Shown here: piece by piece, positions 8,921-15,761 of the stretch
Layout: every line of letters starts with the position of its first letter
Numbering within the stretch: the first letter of the stretch is position 1
Source of the DNA: Candidatus Skiveiella danica
GTDB taxonomy: Bacteria > Pseudomonadota > Gammaproteobacteria > Burkholderiales > Burkholderiaceae_C
Assembly: GCA_016721925.1 (NCBI GenBank)
Contig: JADKHE010000013.1
Span: forward strand, 186,001 to 250,000
Reading direction: 5' to 3'
DNA length: 64,000 bases
Program-made: the position numbers and the translations under genes
Notes under the pieces: model-generated
Told to the model about the DNA's origin: nothing
What the model saw: the letters and a program-made list of their open reading frames with translations, nothing else
Database searches by the model: none

Positions 8921-9591
8921 ACCGCCGCAAGCTTGTTGTCGACCTTGAGCTTGGCCATGGCGTTGGCCAGGTGGTAGTTGACGGTGCGCTCGCTGCAGGC
9001 CATGCGCTCGGCACTCTGGCGCGCGGTCAGCCCGCCGAATGCCAGCGCCAGGCATTCGCGCTCGCGGGGACTGAGGACCCCGCGTGCCTCGACCAGCGTG
9101 CGCCGCAGCAGGGGCCACAGGTTCAACACGGACCAGGCCAGCGAGGCCGCATCGGCGCGGTCATGGTATTCACGCGGACTGAACATGAAACATTCGAAGG
9201 CCCGCCCCGCAGGCAAGGGAAACTCGACCCGGACCACACTCTGGTAACCGTGTCCGAGCCACAAGCGCCGCCATCGGCTGTGTGTTTCATAGGCAGACTT
9301 GGCTATGTGCTGCCACGCCACGAGCGGCGCATCGGAGTCCCGCCACGGCGCACCGAAGTCGGCACTTTCGGCCAAAGCGCGGGCGCCTTCGATCAGGCGG
9401 GGCGGATGCAATGCCAGAACCAGCCGCTGGTTGGCATCGGCAAAAGGATCGGGCCCCAGAACCACGACCGCTTCGACAGAAAATTCGCCCAGCGCACGGA
9501 GCCAGTCACTGAGCATGGCGTCGAGAGTGACACTGTCAAAGTTAACAGGGGGGTGCATGGGCACGGGGAGGTAAAGCCGTGACAATAACAT
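8890..9591 (-). CDS. LuxR-type transcriptional regulator beside the Lqs-like locus
   Basis: 233 aa. The C-terminal HTH is canonical: LSPRERECLALAFGGLTARQ, SAERMACSERTVNYHLANAM, KLKVDNKLAAV (residues ~165-225). The N-terminal ~155 residues resemble a weak LuxR autoinducer-binding domain (the strand YQSVVRVEFPLPAGRAFECF is characteristic), but the Trp/Tyr/Asp set needed for acyl-homoserine lactones is not convincing. The start at 9591 is preceded by GGGAG; ATG 9559 is the alternative. Divergent from the kinase gene with 55 nt between, so they share a control region. No luxI is in the window, so it is a LuxR solo that could answer to the adjacent signalling system. Confidence 0.85.
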   Translation of the reverse strand: MLLSRLYLPVPMHPPVNFDSVTLDAMLSDWLRALGEFSVEAVVVLGPDPFADANQRLVLALHPPRLIEGARALAESADFGAPWRDSDAPLVAWQHIAKSAYETHSRWRRLWLGHGYQSVVRVEFPLPAGRAFECFMFSPREYHDRADAASLAWSVLNLWPLLRRTLVEARGVLSPRERECLALAFGGLTARQSAERMACSERTVNYHLANAMAKLKVDNKLAAVQRACWIGAL

Positions 9592-9646
9592 CGAACTCCC
9601 GCCTGAAGCGCCCGATGCACTGCTCTCCGACTTTGCGATTCCGTCC

Positions 9647-10972
9647 ATGAACACCCAAGCGTTCAGGGAATGGCTGCTGCACCACGCGACTGCCCGCCAG
9701 CTGCGTGAAGAGGTGCTGAACGCCCCCTTGGAATCCATCCTCCATCCGTCGGTCTTGCGTCTGAAGTACCTTGGCGCCTTCTCGCTGATCGGGCATCCGC
9801 TGTTCTACTGGATCTGGAGCACATGGCTGCCGCAACCCTACGAGAATCTCTGGATACGCTGCGCCATCAGCGTGATGGGCGGCCTGCTGATGCTGGACTG
9901 GTTTGCCAGCGAGCCGTCGCTGGCGCGGACACAGAATTTCTTCAACGTGGTCTGTTTCATCCAGTTGCCTCTGTTTTTCAGTTGGATGTACGTGATGAAC
10001 GACCGCAATGCCGTCTGGATCGCCAGCCTGTCTGCCGTTGTCCTAATCTACTTTCATCTCACCGACTGGCGTATCGCAGCCGCGGGCTCGATTGCCGGTT
10101 TCATGCTGGGAACGGCCCTGGCCGACGGCATGACGCGGTCTGCCACCCTCCAGCCGGCCACCCATCTGGTGGTGCTCGCCTTCGGCTGGTTTGCGGGTCT
10201 CATGCTGGGCATCTCAGGAGCCAACCTGAGGAGGGAGCGGCTGAACCATTCGCTCGCCACGATTGGCATCATGGCGCACGAAATGCGCACGCCGCTCTCG
10301 ACCGCCGGGTTGATTGCCGATGCGCTGCTGATGGAGGCGCGGCGATCGCCTGAGGGCAACCGCGCCGGCAAACTGGAAAAGCTGGGTCAGCGCCTGAACG
10401 CGCTGACGCGGTCGATGAATCACCACATCGACATGCAGATTGCCAACGCGCGGCTGCTGCAACTTGCCCAGTACAGTGACCGAATCTCTGCGGGAGAGCT
10501 GATTTCGGATGTGGTCGCCGCGTATCCGTACCGCTCCACCCGTGAGACGGATTGCGTCGAAGTGATCATCCACCGCGACTTCAATTTCCGGGGTTCGCGC
10601 GTGCAGTTCTCCGGTGTGCTGGACAATCTGATCCAGAATGCGCTGCACTCGCTGCAGGCATCGGGATCCTTTCCCAAACCCGGCGATCTGCGCATCGAAG
10701 TGGGTAGCCGCGGCACAGAGGGGCGGATCACGGTTTCGGACCGGGGCATTGGCATCGACGCTGCGCTGCTGCAGAGGATCTTTGAACCGTTCTTCTCGTC
10801 CGACCACGGCACGGGTCATGGCCTGGGCCTGGCATTCTGCCGACGTGTGATCGTGGCGGCAAAGGGTAGCATCCGCGTCAAGTCCGAGCCCGCCAAGGGC
10901 GCCGTGTTCACGATCACGCTACCTGTGGATGCATCTGCGAGCCACAACCCTGACAGGGGGGATCCGAAATGA
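9647..10972 (+). CDS. Membrane sensor histidine kinase, LqsS/CqsS/JqsS-like
   Basis: 441 aa. Six predicted membrane helices fill residues ~40-190 (LGAFSLIGHPLFYWIWS, CAISVMGGLLMLDWF, VVCFIQLPLFFSWMYVM, WIASLSAVVLIYFHL, IAAAGSIAGFMLGTAL, VVLAFGWFAGLMLGI). Then comes the H-box IGIMAHEMRTPLS (~207-219), N-box LDNLIQNALHSL, G1 DRGIGID, F-box FEPFFSS and G2 GTGHGLGLAF. A six-helix sensor joined directly to HisKA/HATPase with no receiver matches LqsS and the input/kinase part of CqsS, receptors for alpha-hydroxyketone autoinducers. The locus context (response regulator overlapping by 4 nt, LqsA-type synthase next) supports this. Ligand specificity is inferred. Confidence 0.88.
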   Translation: MNTQAFREWLLHHATARQLREEVLNAPLESILHPSVLRLKYLGAFSLIGHPLFYWIWSTWLPQPYENLWIRCAISVMGGLLMLDWFASEPSLARTQNFFNVVCFIQLPLFFSWMYVMNDRNAVWIASLSAVVLIYFHLTDWRIAAAGSIAGFMLGTALADGMTRSATLQPATHLVVLAFGWFAGLMLGISGANLRRERLNHSLATIGIMAHEMRTPLSTAGLIADALLMEARRSPEGNRAGKLEKLGQRLNALTRSMNHHIDMQIANARLLQLAQYSDRISAGELISDVVAAYPYRSTRETDCVEVIIHRDFNFRGSRVQFSGVLDNLIQNALHSLQASGSFPKPGDLRIEVGSRGTEGRITVSDRGIGIDAALLQRIFEPFFSSDHGTGHGLGLAFCRRVIVAAKGSIRVKSEPAKGAVFTITLPVDASASHNPDRGDPK

Positions 10973-11976
10973 TTTTTCCCATTTACCGTCGCCCGGGCGG
11001 CGTCGTTTTCCTGGATGACGATCCGGCCTACCTGGAGATGCTGGCCGAGGTCATGCCGGAGCACTGGCCCATTCGGCTATTCACCCGGCCCGCAGACTGC
11101 ATTGCTTATCTGCAGCAGGAACCGGCTGAACGGGAAGCCGACACCTGGCGGCAGATGGATATCCTCGACAAATGGCGCAGCGGACAGGGTCTGATACCCC
11201 AGATCCTGCGGTATTGGCGGGAGGCGGCAACCTGGCGCTTCGGACTCGCCCAGGTCTGCGTGGTGGACTACTCGATGCCGGCCATGAATGGGCTGCGGGT
11301 ACTCGAGGAACTGGGCGATTGGCCGGGTGCGCGCGTCTTGCTGACGGGTCGCGCCGACGAGCAGATAGCGGTTCAGGCCTTCAATGCGTCCCTGATCGAG
11401 CAGTACGTGCCAAAGCAGGCCAGCGGAATCACCCGACGCCTGGCCCAATCGATTCAACGCCTGCTCGACGATCCTTTGGGCCGGCAGGCACAGGGCTGGC
11501 GCGCGACCCTTTCGAGGGAACAGATGGCGATGATCTCGAACCCGCAAATCGGGCGGCAGCTCCAGGCACTGGCTGAAGCGCACCGCTGGATTGAACACGT
11601 GGTGATCGGTGATCCGTTCGGCGTTCTGGCGCTGGACGACAGCGGGCAGGCCTTCTGGCTTCAACTCGAGCACGCAAGTCGGTTGGAGGAACTCGTGGAG
11701 ATGGCGGCATCGGTGGGACTCAGTGGTGCGGAGATTCAGGCCATCCGGGACGGGCAGCACCTGTTCGATGGTGAATTCCACCTCGCCATCGGTTCGGGCC
11801 GACCCGGACTGCTGCCGGCCATGGCCTTGGGCGAGCGCATGCTGGCCACGGTTTCAAAGGTTCCCGAGACGCTGGGTCCGGGGCCGGAGCGGGCGTATGC
11901 CCGCTTTCTGCGCGACCAGGTGTCGCGTGAACTCGATGACGAGACCCCGCTGGTGGGGGCCTTCAGTCAGGCTTGA
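10969..11976 (+). CDS. Response regulator, LqsR/JqsR-like, with atypical receiver
   Basis: 335 aa; its ATG overlaps the kinase stop (ATGA). Receiver features: acidic pocket VVFLDDDPAY, phospho-acceptor in VCVVDYSMPAMNGL, Thr in LLTGRAD and Lys in YVPKQ. Unusually, ~65 residues (including the WRQMDILDKWRSG segment) are inserted between the acidic pocket and the phospho-acceptor strand. The C-terminal ~180 residues carry no recognisable DNA-binding or enzymatic domain. Legionella LqsR, similar in size, also lacks a standard output domain. The 3' end overlaps the convergent synthase pseudogene by 10 nt. Confidence 0.85.
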   Translation: MIFPIYRRPGGVVFLDDDPAYLEMLAEVMPEHWPIRLFTRPADCIAYLQQEPAEREADTWRQMDILDKWRSGQGLIPQILRYWREAATWRFGLAQVCVVDYSMPAMNGLRVLEELGDWPGARVLLTGRADEQIAVQAFNASLIEQYVPKQASGITRRLAQSIQRLLDDPLGRQAQGWRATLSREQMAMISNPQIGRQLQALAEAHRWIEHVVIGDPFGVLALDDSGQAFWLQLEHASRLEELVEMAASVGLSGAEIQAIRDGQHLFDGEFHLAIGSGRPGLLPAMALGERMLATVSKVPETLGPGPERAYARFLRDQVSRELDDETPLVGAFSQA

Positions 11977-13171
11977 CTGTCGTCGATTGTCCCGCCCCCA
12001 CGAGAGCGTCTCGCGATCGGCCATTCCCACGGTTTGACCAGAGGCGCTATTTCGGCGGCCACCGCCTCGACATGACCCAACTCCGCCGCGGCCAAGCCGG
12101 CATGCAGCGTCAGGCGAACCATGGTCCGGTTGCGACTGGTTGCCGGCGCGCAGAAGACAGAACCGAACACGCCACGCTCTTCCAGACGGTCACGCAGGAC
12201 CATGGTGGCCGGCTCCGTACCCGCTTCGAGAGCGATGATCTGCTCGGAACCCTGATGGATCGGATAACCCAGGTTGGACAGTGCAGTCCTTAGGTGCCCT
12301 GTGCTGGCTCGCAAGTTTGCGCGGGCCGCATCGCTGCGTTGAATCACGATGAGCGTTGCGGCCAGTCCTGCGATTTCGTGCGGCAGCAGGCACGAACTGA
12401 ACATGTTGGGGTAGCTGGTGCTCAGCACGTAATTCCGGATCTCGGCCGGCAGGGTCATGAACCCTGCGCGTCCGGCTACAGGCCAGCGCCCGCGAGTCCA
12501 TGCGTTCCGAGCGAATGCGACTCGTCCACCAGAATCATGCAGCCGGCGCGCTCGGCCACTTCCACCATGCTCTCCAGGGGACAAACCGCACCCGTCGTGC
12601 TGTAAACCGAATCCACGACGACCACGCCCGGCCCGTGCCGCGCGACAAGCCTCTCCAGATGCTGCGGATCGTTGTGACGAAACGGATGCGAAGGTGCGCC
12701 AGCCCGTCGGGCGCCTTCCCACAGAGACGTGTGCGCGAGCGTATCGAGGTACACCGGGGTCTGGGGATCGGCAATGGCCTGCAGCAGGCCCAGGTTGGCG
12801 CTGTAGCCCGACTGGCAGATCAGGCCATCCTCTTTCCCAATCCAGCGCGCCAGTGATTTTTCCAGTGAACGCGCAGGATGGGAGTCAAGCAGAAAGACAC
12901 TGGATTGGATGACGAACTCGCCATCACAGCGCAAGGCGTCGGTCTGGGCTCGGACGATGTCCGGGTGCCCGGTGAGATTGAGGTAGTCGTTGCCATCGAG
13001 GCGCACCGCGTCAGAACCGGGCGTGCGTCCGTGCAGCAGCGAGCGCCCTTGCCAGAGCGTGTCCCACCGGCTGGTGAACTCGCGCTGAACCCGCCGCGCC
13101 AGGTGATCGCTGATAGGTGCTGCCGAAACCGGTGCGGAAACGGTGACGGCCGGTCGGTCGAGAACTTCCAT
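11967..13171 (-). pseudogene. CqsA/LqsA/JqsA-type autoinducer synthase, broken by an internal deletion
   Basis: PLP-dependent alpha-oxoamine synthase family, matching CqsA/LqsA, which make alpha-hydroxyketone signals from acyl-CoA and an amino-acid-derived substrate. The 5' part (13171-12476) has GNDYLNLTGHPDI, CQSGYSANLGLLQ, HTSLWEGARRAGA, HPFRHND, GPGVVVVDSVYST and VDESHSLGTHG. It then hits TAG directly after GLAGAGL. The rest continues in another frame from about 12473 (GRAGFMT, STSYPNMFSSCLLPHEIAGL, EERGVFGSVFCAPATSRNRT). In homologues ~22 residues including the Schiff-base lysine (SLAK-type motif) lie between these blocks; here only 5 nt remain, so ~60 nt are lost. Start 13171 has GGAG. 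An assembly error is the alternative. Confidence 0.88.
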
Positions 13172-13230
13172 GACTTGCTCCATGTGGGTGATGCAAGTCA
13201 TTGAATGCGCGCCAAGACTTTTTCGGGTCT

Positions 13231-13258
13231 TGACCCCTGTCAGAATTGACAGGGGTCA
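13231..13258. promoter_or_regulatory. Perfect 12-bp inverted repeat upstream of the autoinducer synthase
   Basis: Arm TGACCCCTGTCA, loop GAAT, then the exact reverse complement. A third half-copy, CCCCTGT, follows at 13263-13269. It lies 60 nt before the synthase start and 62 nt after the stop of the upstream persulfide-dioxygenase gene. No T-tract follows on either strand, so it is not an ordinary intrinsic terminator. It could be an operator for the synthase promoter, or a REP-like palindrome, since GGGGTCA-type palindromes are common dispersed repeats in proteobacteria. Confidence 0.6.
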
Positions 13259-13319
13259 GGCTCCCCTGTGCGCGCGCTCGCGCATTGCGTCGCGACGAAT
13301 GCGGTCGAAAGTACGCCCG

Positions 13320-14444
13320 CTACCCCTGGCGCCAGGGCAGCTTGTGATAACGCCAGCCACCCTTGTGGCCGCGTTGGGCATGCTCATCCGGGTCGCCCTC
13401 GAAGCCCTCGAGAATGTTGTAAGCCTCGACGCCCAGTTCAGCCGCGCGCCGCGCGGCGGCCACCGAACGCACACCACTACGGCACAGGAGCACCAGCTTT
13501 CGCCCAGCGGCAGCGGCGGACCGGATGCCCTCGTCGAACGCAGGGTTCATCGCCATGCCCGGCCATTGTTTCCAGGCCAATGCCACCGCGCCGGGTACAA
13601 ATCCGACCCACTCGCGTTCGGCATCGGTGCGCACATCCACCAGCACCGCCTCGCCGGCCTGCACCCATTGCCAGGCCAGTTGCACCGAAACGTCGCCCGC
13701 ATAGCCGGCTGCGGGGCGCGGCTGGAACAGGGCTCCGCCACCGGCATCGTGGCGCAGACCCGACATGAGATTGGCCGGCACGGCCTCGTCCATCCTGCGG
13801 GGTCTGGGCAGGTGCAGCGCATCCATGATGGCAACAAATTCCTCCAGCGACTTGCCCGCCACGCGCACGTTGGTTTTTTTTTCCACACCGATGGTCGACT
13901 GCGTGCGGCCGTTGTAATCGTGCCCCGGCCAGACCACGGTGTCGTCCGGCAGAGCGAACAGCACCTGGGTCAGGCTGTGGTACAGCGCCTGCGCACTGCC
14001 GGACTGGAAGTCCGCGCGGCCGCAGCCGTTGATCAGCAGGGTGTCGCCGGTAAACACGTGCAGGCCGCTTCCTGATGACCAGAGATAGCTCATGCTGCCT
14101 GCCGTGTGGCCCGGCGTGAGCAGGGCGCGGATCTTCTGGCCACCAAATTCAAGCTCGTCACCATCGCGCAGTTGCACCGCTGCCGTGGTGATGCCGCAAC
14201 CGTCCGGCGCGGCGGTTCGCGCACCAGTGTGCTCAGCCAGCAGACCGGCGCTGGTGATGTGATCGGCGTGCGCATGGGTCTCCACGGTCCACAGCAGATT
14301 GAGACCGTACTGGCGCAGGGCGGCCAGGTCGCGTTCGATCTGGTCATCGACGGGATCGATGATCAGCGCATCGCGGGTGCGTTCATCAAACAGCACATAG
14401 GTATAGGTGCTGGAGGCGGAGTCGAACAACTGGATGGGGTTCAT
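13320..14444 (-). CDS. Persulfide dioxygenase-rhodanese fusion protein (MBL fold plus sulfurtransferase)
   Basis: 374 aa. Residues ~1-230 are an ETHE1-like metallo-beta-lactamase domain: the iron-binding ETHAHADHITSAG motif, TPGHTAGSM and FTGDTLLINGCGRADFQ. Residues ~255-374 are a rhodanese with LVDVRTDAEREWVG and the catalytic Cys in LLCRSGVRS. Such fusions oxidise glutathione persulfide to sulfite and pass the sulfane sulfur on to thiosulfate. It lies 14 nt after the CsoR-family gene, as one operon. Role: detoxifying sulfide and persulfide. Confidence 0.92.
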   Translation of the reverse strand: MNPIQLFDSASSTYTYVLFDERTRDALIIDPVDDQIERDLAALRQYGLNLLWTVETHAHADHITSAGLLAEHTGARTAAPDGCGITTAAVQLRDGDELEFGGQKIRALLTPGHTAGSMSYLWSSGSGLHVFTGDTLLINGCGRADFQSGSAQALYHSLTQVLFALPDDTVVWPGHDYNGRTQSTIGVEKKTNVRVAGKSLEEFVAIMDALHLPRPRRMDEAVPANLMSGLRHDAGGGALFQPRPAAGYAGDVSVQLAWQWVQAGEAVLVDVRTDAEREWVGFVPGAVALAWKQWPGMAMNPAFDEGIRSAAAAGRKLVLLCRSGVRSVAAARRAAELGVEAYNILEGFEGDPDEHAQRGHKGGWRYHKLPWRQG

Positions 14445-14458
14445 GGTGCAAAAGGAAT

Positions 14459-14704
14459 TCAGGCGAACTTGGTGAGCATCTCGGCGACATGTTCAGCCGA
14501 CTGGTCGCCCTGCTCGATCATGCAGCCCACCATGGAGAAAAAGGACTTGTCCAGCGCCTTGCGCGCCGCGGCCATCTGCTGGGCGATCTTCTCGCAATCG
14601 GCATCGCCGTCGATCAGCTTCTGCAATCCCCGCAGTTGCCCCTCGATCCGGGCCAGTCGGGCGCACAAGGCCCGTTTCTTGTCGGCGTCAACGATTCTGC
14701 TCAT
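14459..14704 (-). CDS. CsoR/RcnR/CstR-family repressor with non-standard cysteine spacing
   Basis: 81 aa all-helical repressor: LARIEGQLRGLQKLID (helix 1), then DCEKIAQQMAAARKALDKS and GCMIEQG. The conserved first Cys (in DADCEK) is present, but the second Cys is 24 residues later. In CstR and CsoR the partner Cys is about 29 residues later, with a His at about +25 in CsoR. That makes copper-type coordination unlikely. Its operon partner makes a persulfide sensor the likely role. It is the first gene of the operon, so autoregulation is likely. Confidence 0.88.
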   Translation of the reverse strand: MSRIVDADKKRALCARLARIEGQLRGLQKLIDGDADCEKIAQQMAAARKALDKSFFSMVGCMIEQGDQSAEHVAEMLTKFA

Positions 14705-14837
14705 GGTATTGGGTCGTGGGTGGTTTGTCGTCTGCTTTCAAGTCGGATGATAGCTTCAGGCGCCCGGCGTTGCCTTCACGATCATCCATCGGCTGCGCAT
14801 GGCCTGTCAGTGACAGGCAAGCGATGTGCGGTTAATA

Positions 14838-14859
14838 TTGACGTTTACGTAAACGTCAA
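14838..14859. promoter_or_regulatory. Perfect 22-bp palindrome in the promoter of ppk2-icmF
   Basis: TTGACGTTTAC followed immediately by its exact reverse complement, ending 13 nt before the PPK2 start codon and just before the AGGAG ribosome site. Length and ungapped symmetry indicate a dimeric repressor site overlapping the promoter or leader. The ACGTTTACGT-like core resembles motifs described for LiuR/LiuQ-type regulators of branched-chain amino acid and fatty acid catabolism in proteobacteria. That assignment is from memory and would fit control of icmF. Confidence 0.75.
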
Positions 14860-14872
14860 CCAAGGAGCGACC

Positions 14873-15718
14873 ATGGCGCATGCCTCCCGCACCAGCAAAG
14901 GCTTGCTGGACCCCTGGCAGCCCCCTGTCGAGGGTGACGGGCAACCCTTCTCCCTTGCCGACATCGATCCAGGTGCCAAGCCATTCGCGAAAGGGGACAA
15001 GGCGGCCGACAGAATCGCCGTGGATGAGCTTGCCCATGAACTGGATGCCCTGCAGGATCTGTTCCGGGCGGACCGCCGCTACAAGCTGCTGGTGGTTTTG
15101 CAAGGCACCGATACATCGGGGAAAGACGGCACCATCCGCGACGTATTCGGACGCATGAGCGCCCTGGGTGTGCACACCATCGGCTGGAAGGCGCCCAACG
15201 AGCCCGAGTTGGCCCATGACTACCTGTGGCGCATCCACCAGCAGGTGCCGGGCGCGGGTGACGTGATGCTGTTCAACCGCAGCCACTACGAAGATGTGCT
15301 GGTCCCGGTGGTTCGAGGCTGGATCACGCCGGCCCAGACCCGTCAGCGCTTTGCCCACATCAACGACTTCGAGCGGATGCTCAGCGAAACCGGCACCGTG
15401 GTCCTGAAGTTCATGCTGCACATAAGCTTTGAAGAACAAGGCCGGCGCCTGCAGGAGCGCGTGGACGACCCGACGAAACACTGGAAGTTCAGCATGGGCG
15501 ACCTCGACGCCCGCAAACAATGGGCAAAGTATCAGGAGGCTTACGAAGCCCTTCTGGGTGCCACCAGCTCCCCGTGGGCCCCTTGGACCGTTGTGCCCTC
15601 GGATTCCAAGACCCACCGCAACCTGATGATTGCCACCCTGGTCCGCGACACCCTGAAGTCGCTGGACCTGCGCTACCCGCCCAGCGATCCGGCCCTGAAG
15701 GGCCTGCGGATCGACTGA
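14873..15718 (+). CDS. ppk2: Polyphosphate kinase 2 family enzyme (polyphosphate:nucleotide phosphotransferase)
   Basis: 281 aa. Transfers phosphate between polyphosphate and nucleoside phosphates. Walker A QGTDTSGKDGTI (residues ~79-90), the lid region GWKAPNEPELAHDYLWRIH and Walker B LFNRSHYEDVLVPVV are all intact. One-domain, ~280-residue length fits the PPK2 group. ATG 14873 is chosen because AGGAG lies 6 nt upstream; an open frame extends further upstream but would run through the palindrome. The icmF gene starts 43 nt after its stop, so a shared transcript is likely. Confidence 0.93.
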   Translation: MAHASRTSKGLLDPWQPPVEGDGQPFSLADIDPGAKPFAKGDKAADRIAVDELAHELDALQDLFRADRRYKLLVVLQGTDTSGKDGTIRDVFGRMSALGVHTIGWKAPNEPELAHDYLWRIHQQVPGAGDVMLFNRSHYEDVLVPVVRGWITPAQTRQRFAHINDFERMLSETGTVVLKFMLHISFEEQGRRLQERVDDPTKHWKFSMGDLDARKQWAKYQEAYEALLGATSSPWAPWTVVPSDSKTHRNLMIATLVRDTLKSLDLRYPPSDPALKGLRID

Positions 15719-15761
15719 TACCGCCCCCGATTCCAACAACACCCGAGACGAAAGCCCCGCC

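Noticed and set aside
8890..9591. Considered an acyl-homoserine-lactone receptor
   Set aside because: The N-terminal domain lacks a convincing Trp/Tyr/Asp ligand set, and no luxI gene is in the window.
13320..14444. Considered a glyoxalase II (GloB) gene
   Set aside because: The C-terminal rhodanese with active-site LLCRSG and the ETHE1-like motif order identify a persulfide dioxygenase fusion instead.
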